Of a DNA stretch of 64,000 nucleotides, positions 42,677-52,603 are shown one piece after another. Source of the stretch: Roseateles_E cavernae. Lineage in GTDB: Bacteria; Pseudomonadota; Gammaproteobacteria; Burkholderiales; Burkholderiaceae_C. The stretch lies in the NCBI RefSeq assembly GCF_040187885.1, contig NZ_JBDPLH010000013.1, forward strand, positions 19,992 through 83,991. The letters run 5' to 3'. Numbering within the stretch: the stretch's first letter is position 1; each line of letters starts with the position of its first letter. The notes under the pieces were generated by a model. The model had not been told where the DNA came from. It saw only the letters and a program-made list of their open reading frames with translations, and searched no databases. Both the position numbers and the translations under genes were made by a program.

Positions 42677-43974
42677 TTCTCATCATCTCCGTCTTGAGCC
42701 AGTCGTTCGACCAGCACCTTGTCCACACGCTTGCCATCGAGGTCCACGACCTCGAATCTCCAGGCGTTCCACTCCACCACATCGGCCGTGCGCGGCAAAC
42801 GCCCCAGCAGCAGCATGATCATGCCGGCCAGGGTGTTGTAGCGCCCACGATCCTCTTCGGGCAGTTCCTTCAGGTCCAGGCGGTCCTTCAGCTCGGGGCT
42901 GGGAATCAGGCCGTCCATCAGCCAGCTCCCGTCCTCGCGTTGCACCGCCCAGGCATCGCCATCGCTGGGCGCCGAAAACTCGCCCGCGATCGCTTCCAAC
43001 ACATCACGCACCGAGATCACGCCCTGGACCTCGCCGTACTCGTCGACGACAAAGACCAGCTGCGCATCCGAGCCGCGGAAATGGTCCAGCAGCTCCATGC
43101 CCGACAAGGTCTCGGGCACAAAGATCGGCGCCTCCAGATCGTCGCCCAGGTTCAGCGGCTGGCCCGACAGCGCGCGCTGCAGCAGGGTCTGGGCCGAGAC
43201 CACGCCGATCACATCGTTGAGCCCTTCGCGGCAGACCGGGTAGCGGCTGTAGCCATGGGCTTGCAGGATGGACAGCACCTGCGGCGCCTCGTCATGGATA
43301 TTGAGCCAGGCGATCTCGGCGCGCGGAATCATCATCGAGCCGACCTGGCGCTCGTCGAGCCGGAACACATTGCGCACCATCTGGTGCTCCTGCTCCTCGA
43401 TCACGCCGGCGTCCAGCCCCTCTTCCAGGCTGGCCGCGATCTCCTCTTCGGTGACGCCGCGCTGCGCCTTGCCGCGCAGGCCCAGCAGGCCCAGGGTCGC
43501 GTCGGTCGCGAAGGTCAGGAACTTGACCAGCGGGCGCGCCGCCATCGACAGGAAATTCATCGGCGGCGCCACCAGGCGGGCCACAGTTTCCGGATAGATC
43601 TGCCCCAGTCGCTTGGGCACCAGCTCGCCGAAGATGATGGTGGCCACGGTCAGTATCACCACCACCAGGCCGGTGGCCGAGTAGTCGGCCGCCTGCTCGG
43701 CCAGACCCAGCCCCATCAGCCACAGTGCCAGCGGGCCCGAGAAGGCGGCTTCGCCGACGATGCCGTTGAGCACGCCGATCGAGGTGATGCCGATCTGCAC
43801 GGTCGACAGGTATTTGGTCGGATTCTCATGCAGGTCCATCGCCGCCTGGGCACCGGACTCCCCGCCTTCCACCATCACCTGCAGCCGGGCCTTGCGGGCG
43901 GCGGTGAGCGCCATTTCCGACATCGCGAAAAGGCCGTTGAGCAGAATCAGAAAAATGACTAGGGCGGTATCCAT
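42673..43974 (-). CDS. Haemolysin-family membrane protein (CNNM-CBS-CorC_HlyC)
   Basis: A 433-residue inner-membrane protein. The N-terminal CNNM/DUF21 transmembrane domain (ALVIFLILLNGLFAMSEMAL) covers about 1-190. Two CBS repeats follow (HGYSRYPVCREGLNDVIGVV; AQLVFVVDEYGEVQGVISV), then a CorC_HlyC domain (ADVVEWNAWRFEVVDLDG). Such proteins are linked to magnesium or sodium transport and membrane integrity. ATG 43974 begins the first membrane helix; the open frame upstream is not protein-like. It is divergent from apaH across 100 bp. Confidence 0.92.
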   Translation of the reverse strand: MDTALVIFLILLNGLFAMSEMALTAARKARLQVMVEGGESGAQAAMDLHENPTKYLSTVQIGITSIGVLNGIVGEAAFSGPLALWLMGLGLAEQAADYSATGLVVVILTVATIIFGELVPKRLGQIYPETVARLVAPPMNFLSMAARPLVKFLTFATDATLGLLGLRGKAQRGVTEEEIAASLEEGLDAGVIEEQEHQMVRNVFRLDERQVGSMMIPRAEIAWLNIHDEAPQVLSILQAHGYSRYPVCREGLNDVIGVVSAQTLLQRALSGQPLNLGDDLEAPIFVPETLSGMELLDHFRGSDAQLVFVVDEYGEVQGVISVRDVLEAIAGEFSAPSDGDAWAVQREDGSWLMDGLIPSPELKDRLDLKELPEEDRGRYNTLAGMIMLLLGRLPRTADVVEWNAWRFEVVDLDGKRVDKVLVERLAQDGDDEK

Positions 43975-44074
43975 TGGCAGCGCGAGCCTCGGGTAAACCC
44001 GGTCGCGCATCGGTTCTTTCGGGGGCGCAAGCGTAGCAGAAGGCCATGACACAAACCCACCGCACAATCCCGGT

Positions 44075-44902
44075 ATGAACTATCTGATCGGTGATCTGCA
44101 AGGCTGCTGCGACGCGCTGGAGCGCCTGCTGGCCACGCTGGACTTCTCGCCCTCGCGCGACCGGCTCTATCTGCTGGGCGACCTCGTCAACCGCGGCCCG
44201 GCCTCGCTGGCCACCCTGCGCCGCCTGCAGGGCCTGGGCGACGCGGCCCGCTGCCTGCTGGGCAACCACGACCTGCACCTGCTGGCCGCCGCCGCCGGCA
44301 CCCGCAAGCCGCACCGCAGCGACACGCTGAGCGAGATCCTGGACGCGCCCGACCGCGAGGCCCTGCTGGACTGGCTGCGCCAGCAGCGCCTGGCCCGGCA
44401 CGAGCAGGGCTGGTTGATGGTGCATGCCGGCGTCGTGCCGCAATGGGACGCGGTGCAGACGCTGGCCCTGGCCGGCGAGGTCGAGGCGTTGCTGCGCGGG
44501 CCCGATCTGCAGGACTTTCTGCAACAGATGTATGGCAATGAGCCGCTGAGCTGGGACGAGTCCCTGGCCGGCACCGCCCGATATCGCTTCATCGTCAATG
44601 TGCTGACCCGGCTGCGCTTTTGCGATGCCCAGGGCCGGCTGGACCTGAAGACCAAGGACGCCGATGGCGCGCCCGAGGGCTTCCTGCCCTGGTTCGATGT
44701 GCCCGGCCGGCGCAGCGCCGGCACCCCGATCGCCTTCGGCCACTGGTCGACGCTGGGCCTGCTGCAGCGCCCCGACCTGCTGGCGCTGGACACCGGCTGC
44801 GTCTGGGGCGGCCGCCTGACGGCCGCCCGGGTCGAGACCGGCCGGGTGCTGGAGATCATCCAGGTGGACTGCGCACAGGCCCAGAAGCCGGGCCTTGCAT
44901 AG
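44075..44902 (+). CDS. apaH: Symmetrical diadenosine tetraphosphatase ApaH
   Basis: Hydrolyses Ap4A to two ADP and can remove Np4 caps from RNA. The 275-residue product has the metallophosphatase motifs YLIGDLQGCCDALERLL, YLLGDLVNRGP and CLLGNHDLHLL, and a later MVHAGVVPQWD and FGHWSTLGLL. ATG 44075 starts directly at the first beta strand. tRNA-Ser follows 35 bp after the stop. Confidence 0.96.
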   Translation: MNYLIGDLQGCCDALERLLATLDFSPSRDRLYLLGDLVNRGPASLATLRRLQGLGDAARCLLGNHDLHLLAAAAGTRKPHRSDTLSEILDAPDREALLDWLRQQRLARHEQGWLMVHAGVVPQWDAVQTLALAGEVEALLRGPDLQDFLQQMYGNEPLSWDESLAGTARYRFIVNVLTRLRFCDAQGRLDLKTKDADGAPEGFLPWFDVPGRRSAGTPIAFGHWSTLGLLQRPDLLALDTGCVWGGRLTAARVETGRVLEIIQVDCAQAQKPGLA

Positions 44903-44937
44903 CGGCTAGAATGCGCGCTCTGCGCAAGGCAGAAACC

Positions 44938-45025
44938 GGAGGCTTGGGGGAGTGGTTTAACCCAACAGTCTTGAAAACTGTCGACGGGCAACCGTCCGTG
45001 AGTTCGAATCTCACAGCCTCCGCCA
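44938..45025 (+). tRNA. tRNA-Ser (anticodon TGA)
   Basis: An 88-base class II tRNA with a long variable arm and encoded CCA. The acceptor pairs GGAGGCT with AGCCTCC. The anticodon loop CTTGAAA between ACAGT and ACTGT gives TGA, which reads UCA. A TAGAAT box at 44907-44912 is a possible -10. The stop of the convergent gene lies 8 bp beyond the 3' end. Confidence 0.96.
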
Positions 45026-45032
45026 AGCGGGC

Positions 45033-45572
45033 TCAGCCCCCCTTGATACGCACGGTGAACGTGATCTTGTAGCTGCCGCCATCGCCGCTGTAGCTCAGCG
45101 GGGACAGCGAGGTCTCGGTGGTCACCAGGGGCACGACGAAGCTGTGCGAGCCCAGGTACTCATCATTGGACAGCGTGCTCTTGAGCAGATCGGTCAGCTT
45201 CGGTCGGACGATGGAGCGCAGCTGATCGCTGTTCAGATTGGCCCAGGCACTGCCGCCGTAGATATTCCAGACCGACTGCATCATCAGCTGCAGGACGCCG
45301 CCGCTGCCGAGGTCGGGGTCAAAGTCCTCTTCCAGCAGCCAGGCGAAGACAAAGGCGCCGCCGGCCTCGGCCTCGTTGACGATCTGTCGCATATTCATCG
45401 TCTTGCCGGCGAGGAAAGCGCCATCCCAGTCGGGATCGCGCACGCGGATCAGCTTGCCGCCGGGCACATTGCGATGACCCATGAAGACCATCAGATAAGG
45501 GGCATCGCTGCCGCCCTCGCTGGTGTCATCCAGGCACTTGATCTGCGTAACCATGAGTTGACGGGTGGGCAT
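45033..45572 (-). CDS. Hypothetical protein
   Basis: I do not recognise this 179-residue protein. ATG 45572 is well supported by GGAGG six bases upstream. It has no signal peptide or membrane segment. Visible features are the N-terminal QIKCLDDTSEGGSDAPYLMV, the acidic EEDFDPDLGSGG, the central SVWNIYGGSAWANLNSDQL and a C-terminal stretch that alternates polar and hydrophobic residues like beta strands (SYKITFTVRIKGG). It lies between tRNA-Ser, whose 3' end it faces, and a large lipoprotein gene on the same strand. A role cannot be inferred. Confidence 0.75.
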   Translation of the reverse strand: MPTRQLMVTQIKCLDDTSEGGSDAPYLMVFMGHRNVPGGKLIRVRDPDWDGAFLAGKTMNMRQIVNEAEAGGAFVFAWLLEEDFDPDLGSGGVLQLMMQSVWNIYGGSAWANLNSDQLRSIVRPKLTDLLKSTLSNDEYLGSHSFVVPLVTTETSLSPLSYSGDGGSYKITFTVRIKGG

Positions 45573-45704
45573 GCTGCACCTCCATTGCTGACGGACAGGC
45601 GCTAGGGCCTTGGCGGTCGCCAAAGGCTCGGCCGTGTCGTGAGTCAGGCTAGGTGCGCCCCCTGCCCCGGCCCATCCCTAGGAGTGTGGGCCGCGCGCCG
45701 GCGC

Positions 45705-47621
45705 TCAGGGCTGCAGCGTATACCGCGTCACCAGCCGCCGCCCCGCGCCGTCCTGGGCCGTGAGCCAGAGTTCGTAGGCCAGCGGCGTCTGCCCGGCCTG
45801 GGCCGACAGCGCCGGCAGGCTCAGCGTGCTGGCCGGCGGGAAGGCGGGCGTGAAGTCGCTGATCGTCACGCTGCCGCTGTAGCGGATCAGCGCCCGCACG
45901 CCGCTCAGGCGCAGATCGGGGTTGGCGCCGGCCCAGCTCGACCAGTTCAGCGCCAGGCCGCCGGCCAGGGCGGCGGCACTCAGCGGGGCGCTCGCGCTGA
46001 CGCCGTCCAGCGCCGGATGGCGGGCGGCGGCCGGCGCGCTGGCCGGCAGCTCGGCGCGCAGCCAGCTGTTGCGGGTCTCGGCCGTGCCGGCCAGCGTGTA
46101 GCTGGCCAGGTAGCGGGCAGCGCGCAAGGTGTCGGCGCCACCCAGCCAGCCCAGGCTGGTGGGCTGCAGCAAGGTGTCGGACAGCGCGCCGCTGGCCACG
46201 GCCGAGGTCGCGCCGGCGGCCGCGCTGATGCACAGCCAGCGCTGGCCGCAATAGGCCAGCGGGATGCTGAAGCCGCCGGGGGTCTGCACCGTGGCCTTGT
46301 CGAGCAGCGCCGTACCGGCACTGTCCTGCGCCTGCAGCAGCAGCTGCACGCCCAGGCCGGGATTGCTGGCCGGCGCAACGACGCTGGACAGCGCGCCGCC
46401 GGCGTCCAGACCCAGCCAGGAGACCGGCAGCAGGCTGAACTCCAGCTTCTTGCCATTGCCCTTGAGCAGCCACTTGGGCTTGGTAAGGCTCAGTGCATCG
46501 CTGAACAGCGCGACCGTGGCGCCGCTGCTGTCGCTGACCGGTGCGGCCACCAGCACGCGGTTGCAGCCGGCCGTCACCGCCACATCGTCGGCACAGCCGC
46601 CGAGCTGGAAGCGGCCAAACTGCCAGTTCTTCTGCGCATAGCCGGCCAGCAGCGCCGAGAGCTCGGCGAGCGTGCGGCCGTTGTGGCCCTCGTAGCCGAC
46701 CAGCAGCTCGGAGGCGGCAAAGGTGGCGGCGCTGGCGCCCTGGGCGATCAGCTTGTTCAGCGCCGCACCCAGATCGTCCATCGTGGCCAGCTCGGGCAGC
46801 ACCTTGGCGGCGCCGGTGGTGGCCTTCAGCGTGGAACTGATCGCATTGGCCGGCGCCGCATCGGCGCTCTTGGCCAGCTCGGTCTTGGCCGTGGCCAGAT
46901 CCACCAGCACCTCGGCCGGCTGATTGATCAGCAGCTTGTTGCCCAGCTGCAGCTGCTCGACACCCTTGCTGTTGGTGACCAGGCTGATGCGCAGGCTCTC
47001 GATCAGCAGGTCCTGGCTGTTGCTCTTGACGGCCGCGAAGCCGGCATCGCCCAGCAGGTTCAGGGCGGCCGCATCGCTGATCTTCAGCTCGGTCAGCTGG
47101 GTCTTGACGATGGTCTTCAGGAAATCGGCGGCAGCGCCGGTCTTGCTCAGACTGGCCAGCAGGGCCGCGTTGTCGGCGGCCTTGGCGAACACCGGCCGCG
47201 GGTCGGTGCCCAGAGCCAGCGCCACGGCGGCGTCGCTCAGCGGGGTCAGCTGGGCCGTCATCGTCGCGGCGGCGGTCTGCACGGTGCCGTGCAACACCTG
47301 CGGCTGGCCGGCCGCGTCCATGCCGCGCGCCTGCAGCAGCAGGGGCATCGCCGGGCTCTGGGTCGACAGGGTCAGGCGGTAGGTGCCCTCGACCGGGTGG
47401 GCCACGGCCGAGCCGACGCTGGCACCCTTGGCATCGACCACGCTGATGCGGGCGCCGCCCAGCGGCGCGCCGACGGCGGCCACGCCGCTGAGCACCAGGT
47501 CGGCGGCCGGCGTCGTGCCGCCGTCGCCGCCCGAGTCCGAACCTCCACCACCACCGCAGGCAAGCAGACACAGGGCGGCCATCAGGCTCAACGGGCGGGC
47601 GGCAATAGAGGGCAAGCGCAT
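45705..47621 (-). CDS. Large lipoprotein of unknown function
   Basis: A 638-residue exported lipoprotein. The lipobox LLAC places the lipidated Cys at 22, followed by a Gly-rich, flexible linker (GGGGGSDSGGDGG), a common design in Burkholderiales. Residues about 45-130 look like an Ig- or carboxypeptidase-regulatory-like beta domain (SGVAAVGAPLGGARISVVDA). The middle (130-320) is Ala- and Leu-rich and helical, and the rest appears beta-rich with GCADDVAVTAGCNRV, CGQRWLCIS and a C-terminal AYELWLTAQDGAGRRLV. No catalytic motif is recognised. ATG 47621 is chosen for the signal peptide; its ribosome-binding site is weak. Confidence 0.8.
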   Translation of the reverse strand: MRLPSIAARPLSLMAALCLLACGGGGGSDSGGDGGTTPAADLVLSGVAAVGAPLGGARISVVDAKGASVGSAVAHPVEGTYRLTLSTQSPAMPLLLQARGMDAAGQPQVLHGTVQTAAATMTAQLTPLSDAAVALALGTDPRPVFAKAADNAALLASLSKTGAAADFLKTIVKTQLTELKISDAAALNLLGDAGFAAVKSNSQDLLIESLRISLVTNSKGVEQLQLGNKLLINQPAEVLVDLATAKTELAKSADAAPANAISSTLKATTGAAKVLPELATMDDLGAALNKLIAQGASAATFAASELLVGYEGHNGRTLAELSALLAGYAQKNWQFGRFQLGGCADDVAVTAGCNRVLVAAPVSDSSGATVALFSDALSLTKPKWLLKGNGKKLEFSLLPVSWLGLDAGGALSSVVAPASNPGLGVQLLLQAQDSAGTALLDKATVQTPGGFSIPLAYCGQRWLCISAAAGATSAVASGALSDTLLQPTSLGWLGGADTLRAARYLASYTLAGTAETRNSWLRAELPASAPAAARHPALDGVSASAPLSAAALAGGLALNWSSWAGANPDLRLSGVRALIRYSGSVTISDFTPAFPPASTLSLPALSAQAGQTPLAYELWLTAQDGAGRRLVTRYTLQP

Positions 47622-47712
47622 GGCGAGGGGCAACTCGGGCAGGGAGATGCAGCGAGTATGGCCAGGGCGCGCCGGAACAAATGCCGCATCAGCGCCGGAA
47701 AGTGCGGCCAAT

Positions 47713-47736
47713 AAAAAACGGCCCGCAGGCCGTTTT
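47713..47736 (-). terminator. Intrinsic terminator after the oligopeptide-type binding-protein gene
   Basis: AAAACGGCC and GGCCGTTTT form a nine-pair stem with a 4-base loop. On the minus strand it is followed by TT before ATTGG, giving TTTTTT overall. It lies 20 bp after the stop at 47757 and upstream of the lipoprotein gene. Confidence 0.8.
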
Positions 47737-47756
47737 GTCGATCCGCTCGGATCCTC

Positions 47757-49340
47757 TTACTTCGGATTGACCGTGACCCAGGCCGTCTCGAACCAGTTGT
47801 CGGCGCGGTGCACCACATTGACATTGTTGCGTGCGGCCCAGGGGATGACCTGGCGGTGCAGCGGGATCACATTGACCTGCTCCTTGACCTCCATCAGCGC
47901 GGCCTTGATCAGTTGCTCGCGCTTCTTGGCATCGGCCTCGACGCTGCTCTGCGCGGCCAGCTGGTCGAACTTGTCATTCTTGAAGTTGCCGTAGTTGTAG
48001 GCGCCGACACCCTTCTCGCCACGGTTGCGCAGCACCGGGGTCATCATGGTCTCGGCATCGGTGATGGCGCCGCCCCAGCCGTACAGATAGACGCTGGTGT
48101 CGAGCTTCTCGACCTTGGGGAAGAAGGTCACGCGCGGCATTGCATTGACCTTGACCTTGACCTTCAGCTGCGCCCACATCGTGGCCACGGCCAGGCAGAT
48201 CTCCTCGTCGTTGATATAGCGGTTGTTCGGGCAGTCCAGCGTGAGCTCGAAGCCGTCGGCATAGCCGGCGTCGGCCATCAGCTTGCGGGCGGCGGCGATG
48301 TCGAAGGGGTAGCGGGTCTCGATGGCCGGGTCGTTGTAGGAACCCAGCGGCGACGGCGTCAGTCCGCCGGTGGGCACCGACAGGCCATTCATCAGCTTGG
48401 TGCGCATCGTCTCGACATCGATGGCCTGGTAGAGCGCCTTGCGCACGCGCTGGTCCTTCAGCGGATTCTTGTCGCCCGGCACCGCGCCATAGAGCAGCTT
48501 GTCGCGCGCCTGGTCCATGCCCAGCATCACCAGCCGGTTCTCCGGCCCGTCGACGATCTTGACGCCCTGGGTATTGCGCAGCCGCGGCACATCGCGCGGC
48601 GCCGGGTCCAGCACGAAGTCGATCTCGCCGGACACCAGAGCGGCCAGGCGGGTCGCGTCATTGCCGATCGGCGTGAATACGATGTCCTGCACATTGCCGT
48701 CGAACTTGCCCCACCAGTTCGGGTTGCGCTTGTAGACGGTCTTCACGCTGGGCTCGCGGGTCACCAGCATATAGGGCCCGGTGCCATTGGCGTTGCGGCT
48801 GGTGTGGGCCTCTTCCTTGTTCTTGAAGTCCAGCGGGCGGGTCACCTTGTGCTGCTCGCTCCAGCTCTTGCTCATGATCCACAGCGTGTCCAGATGCTGC
48901 AGAAAGATCGGGTTGAAGGTCTGCAGCTGGAACTCGACGGTCAGATCGTCGATCTTCTTCGGCGTGCCGACAGCGGCCGCATAGACGGCGATCTGCGAGG
49001 TCGGCTCCTTGGCGCGGTTGATCGAGTACACGACGTCATCGGCGGTCAGCGGCGCGCCGTCATGGAACTTGATGCCCGGGCGCAGCTTGAAGCGCCAGAC
49101 CAGCGGCGAGGGCTGGCTCCACTCGGAAGCCAGGCCCGGCACGATATTGAGCTTGGCATCGCGCTTGGTCAGCCGCTCGTAGACCTGACCGTTCATCATA
49201 TTGGTCATGCTCTCGTTCTGAGAGTGCGGATCCATGGTCTGGGGATCACCCTGACTGGCCCAGCGCAGGGTTTGCGCCTGCACGCTCAGCGCACAGGCGG
49301 CGCTAACCAGGCCCAGCAGCAAAAACGGCTTTCTCTTCAT
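47757..49340 (-). CDS. ABC transporter substrate-binding protein, family 5 (oligopeptide/dipeptide type)
   Basis: A 527-residue periplasmic binding protein of the OppA/DppA family. The signal peptide ends at LSVQA (about 22). The mature part starts LRWASQGDPQTMDPHSQNES, and GLASEWSQPSPLVWRFKLRP then GIKFHDGAPLTADDVVYSI are family hallmarks. The ligand may be a peptide, sugar or nickel complex; sequence alone does not decide. No permease or ATPase gene is adjacent, since the gene is flanked by a terminator and an HD-GYP gene, so it is an orphan or serves a distant transporter. Confidence 0.92.
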   Translation of the reverse strand: MKRKPFLLLGLVSAACALSVQAQTLRWASQGDPQTMDPHSQNESMTNMMNGQVYERLTKRDAKLNIVPGLASEWSQPSPLVWRFKLRPGIKFHDGAPLTADDVVYSINRAKEPTSQIAVYAAAVGTPKKIDDLTVEFQLQTFNPIFLQHLDTLWIMSKSWSEQHKVTRPLDFKNKEEAHTSRNANGTGPYMLVTREPSVKTVYKRNPNWWGKFDGNVQDIVFTPIGNDATRLAALVSGEIDFVLDPAPRDVPRLRNTQGVKIVDGPENRLVMLGMDQARDKLLYGAVPGDKNPLKDQRVRKALYQAIDVETMRTKLMNGLSVPTGGLTPSPLGSYNDPAIETRYPFDIAAARKLMADAGYADGFELTLDCPNNRYINDEEICLAVATMWAQLKVKVKVNAMPRVTFFPKVEKLDTSVYLYGWGGAITDAETMMTPVLRNRGEKGVGAYNYGNFKNDKFDQLAAQSSVEADAKKREQLIKAALMEVKEQVNVIPLHRQVIPWAARNNVNVVHRADNWFETAWVTVNPK

Positions 49341-49435
49341 TCGGGAACTCCCAACTGTGAACGGACGGTGGCGCGAGTGTAGGCAGGCGCGGCAGCGCGC
49401 AGCCCCTGGGATTCACCTGATGGGGCTAGCCCGGA

Positions 49436-50659
49436 TCAGCCGCGCGCATCGGGCTTGGCCCAGAGCTCGTCCAGATGGGTGAAGCCCCAGTCCTGCGGCA
49501 GCTCGCGGCCAACGATCTTGTCGTTGCAGGAGGCTTGCGACAGATCCAGCACCTGTACCGGCACCGGCAGCTTGGAGCGGGTCGAGTAGAACACCCGCAC
49601 CACCGGCGCCACCAGCTTGACGGGATTCTGTTCGATCACCACCGCGAGCCGGCCCGAATGCAGCTTGACCAAGGTGCCGACCGGGAAAATGCCGACACTC
49701 TTGACGAAGGCCTGGAACACCGCCGGATCAAAATGGCCCTGCCACTGCGCCATGCGCTGGATCGAGCCGGCCGGATCCCAGGCGACCTTGTAAGGCCGGT
49801 TCGACGTGATCGCGTCGTAGACATCGCAGACCGCCCCCATGCGCGCCAGCAGGCTGATCTGCTCGCCGGCCAGCTTGTCCGGGTAGCCGCTGCCGTCCAT
49901 CTTCTCGTGATGGTGCAGGCAGACATCGAGCGCCGAATCGGGCACCGCACCGCCTGCCTTGAGCGCCTCGAAGCCCATCCGGGGGTGGGAACGCATCGTC
50001 GCGTACTCGGCATCGCTGAGCTGGCCGGGCTTGTTGAGCACCTCCAGCGGCATCATCATCTTGCCGACGTCGTGCAGCAGTCCGGCCAGACCGGCCTCGC
50101 GCACCTGCTGCTCGGACAGAGCCAGTTGGCGACCCAGGGCCACCATCAGCGCACATACCGCCACCGAGTGCATATAGGTGTAGTTGTCCTTGGTCTTGAG
50201 CCGCGACAGGCTGATCAGCGCCGACGGGTTGCGCGCCACCGAGCTGGCCACGTCCTCGACCAGGGGCAGACATTGCTCGGCATCGACGGCATGCCCGAGC
50301 CGGGCCTCGCCGAACAAGCTCATCACCGTCTCGCGCGACCGGCTCACCAACTGGCCGGCGCGCACCATCTCCTCGCCCAGGCTGGCACGAGGGGCTGGCG
50401 GCGCCGGGCTGGGCGGCGGCGCGGCGGCCACGGCTGGGACCGGAAGGGCCGCATCGGCCGGCGCCGGCAATTCCAGATCGACACCCTTGCTGACATCGAT
50501 CCAGACCGCCACGACGCCGCTGGTTCGCAGCGCCTCCAGGTCCGCCGGGTCCTGCAGCACGAACTTGGTCTTCCAGAACGGATGCGAGAGCCAGGATCCC
50601 TCCATCGACTGCAGGAACATGCCGAGTTGAACCTGCGGGGTTGGAATCTTCTTGAGCAT
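49436..50659 (-). CDS. HD-GYP cyclic-di-GMP phosphodiesterase with N-terminal DUF3391
   Basis: A 407-residue signalling protein. DUF3391 covers about 1-70 (VQLGMFLQSMEGSWLSHPFW), followed by a Pro/Ala-rich linker (66-92). The HD-GYP domain has HDVGK at 196-200 and HHHEKMDGSGYP at 249-260, so all signature residues for hydrolysing c-di-GMP are present. There is no membrane segment. ATG 50659 begins the DUF3391 domain; the open frame before it is unlikely to be translated. It is downstream of the cytochrome c gene but separated from it by a terminator. Confidence 0.92.
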   Translation of the reverse strand: MLKKIPTPQVQLGMFLQSMEGSWLSHPFWKTKFVLQDPADLEALRTSGVVAVWIDVSKGVDLELPAPADAALPVPAVAAAPPPSPAPPAPRASLGEEMVRAGQLVSRSRETVMSLFGEARLGHAVDAEQCLPLVEDVASSVARNPSALISLSRLKTKDNYTYMHSVAVCALMVALGRQLALSEQQVREAGLAGLLHDVGKMMMPLEVLNKPGQLSDAEYATMRSHPRMGFEALKAGGAVPDSALDVCLHHHEKMDGSGYPDKLAGEQISLLARMGAVCDVYDAITSNRPYKVAWDPAGSIQRMAQWQGHFDPAVFQAFVKSVGIFPVGTLVKLHSGRLAVVIEQNPVKLVAPVVRVFYSTRSKLPVPVQVLDLSQASCNDKIVGRELPQDWGFTHLDELWAKPDARG

Positions 50660-50732
50660 GGCGCGACCTGTGCTGATGCGACAAGCCCTCAGTATCGGGT
50701 GTGGCACACGTCGCCATGCCGGAATCAGGCGC

Positions 50733-50759
50733 AAAAAAACCGCCTACAAGAGGCGGTTT
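50733..50759 (-). terminator. Intrinsic terminator after the cytochrome c gene
   Basis: On the minus strand AAACCGCCT, loop CTTGT and AGGCGGTTT form a nine-pair stem that runs into TTTTTTT. It lies about 20 bp after the cytochrome stop and before the HD-GYP gene. Confidence 0.88.
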
Positions 50760-50780
50760 GCTCGGGCAAACCCGGGGTTC

Positions 50781-51431
50781 TCAGCGCAGCTTGGGCTGCG
50801 GCACGACCTTCAGCTCGCCCGGCAGCGAGGCCAGGTATTTGGACATGGCCTTCAGTTCGGCATGGCTGAACTGCTTGACCTGGCCGGCCATGATGGCGTT
50901 GCCGCGGCCCACCACGGTGTTGCCCTCGACCTGGTAGGACTTCAGCGCGGCATACAGATAGTCGGCATGCTGGCCGGCGATCTTGGGATAGCTGCCGTCG
51001 ATGGGCTTGCTGAAGTTCGCACCATGGCAGGAGGCGCAGGCGCCCTTGTTCAGCAGCTCGGTGACCTGGGCGCTGGCCGGCACGGCGGCCTCGGGCACGG
51101 TCGTCGTGCTCTTGCCATGCTGCTCGTAGTAGGCCGAGATGTCGGCGATGTCCTGCTCCGTGAGGCTCAGCGCGATGCCGCGCATCGTCGGGTGCTTGCG
51201 CTCGCCCTTGGCATAGGCGCTCAGCGAGGCGGCGATGTACTTGGCGCCCTGGCCCGAGATCATCGGCACCTTGTACACCTCGGGGAAGCTGGACTGGTAG
51301 CCCGGGATGCCATGGCAGCCGATGCACATGGCCACCTTCTTCTGCCCGGCGGCCACATCCTGCGCCTGCACCGAGGTCAGGGCTCCGACGGTAGCGGCCA
51401 AAGCGAGCGAAATCTGCAGCAGTTTTTTCAT
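50781..51431 (-). CDS. Periplasmic dihaem cytochrome c (c4-type)
   Basis: A 216-residue exported protein with two class I cytochrome domains. The signal peptide ends at SVQA (about 23). Haem sites are CIGCH (36-40) and CASCH (132-136). Distal Met ligands are likely in the TMRGIA and IMAGQ segments. c4-type cytochromes carry electrons to terminal oxidases. ATG 51431 fits the signal peptide; the long open frame upstream is antisense to moxR. A terminator follows. Confidence 0.93.
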   Translation of the reverse strand: MKKLLQISLALAATVGALTSVQAQDVAAGQKKVAMCIGCHGIPGYQSSFPEVYKVPMISGQGAKYIAASLSAYAKGERKHPTMRGIALSLTEQDIADISAYYEQHGKSTTTVPEAAVPASAQVTELLNKGACASCHGANFSKPIDGSYPKIAGQHADYLYAALKSYQVEGNTVVGRGNAIMAGQVKQFSHAELKAMSKYLASLPGELKVVPQPKLR

Positions 51432-51530
51432 GGTCCCGAGTGTTGTAGTGCTGGGTCTGGATCTGACACCGGGCGCGATTATAGGGGGCCCGTATACTGG
51501 CCCGCTGCCCATCTGTCGTTGATCTACACC

Positions 51531-52381
<851 letters not shown>

Positions 52382-52385
<4 letters not shown>

Positions 52386-52603
52386 GCGGCCAAGACCTGG
52401 GCAAGGCCTTCCGGCAGGGGCTGGCCGACGCCATCGGCTTCGTGCTCGGCGCGCTGGCCGGCTGGCAGCTCGGCCGCTGGCTGGGCTATGACTTTATCGC
52501 CAGCACCGCCTGGGGCGTTCCCGAGCTGATCGGCCTGGCGCTGATCCTTGTGGGCTGCGGCCTGGGCCGCTGGCTGGCGCGCAAACTGATACTGAGAGAC
52601 TGA
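52382..52603 (+). CDS. Small two-helix membrane protein
   Basis: A 73-residue protein with two hydrophobic segments (about 15-35 and 46-62): LADAIGFVLGALAGWQLGRW and GLALILVGCGLGRWLARKL. It has no family I can name. Its ATG overlaps the moxR stop, and its stop is directly followed by the ATG of the GNAT gene (TGAATG), so it is translated with both. It could anchor the MoxR complex to the membrane, but that is speculation. Confidence 0.8.

Noticed and set aside
45001..45033. tRNA-Ser 3' end as an attachment site for an island to its right
   Set aside because: I found no repeat of the tRNA 3' end and no integrase between 45026 and 49340, so integration is not supported.
45639..47714. About 690-codon plus-strand frame opposite the lipoprotein gene
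   Set aside because: Its composition is repetitive (Gly, Gln, Arg, Ala) and shows no motif. The minus-strand frame has a lipobox and reads like a real lipoprotein.
51463..51498. CTGACA and TATACT as the moxR promoter
   Set aside because: The spacing is 24 bp. TATACT at 51493 may still be a -10 box, but no matching -35 was found.
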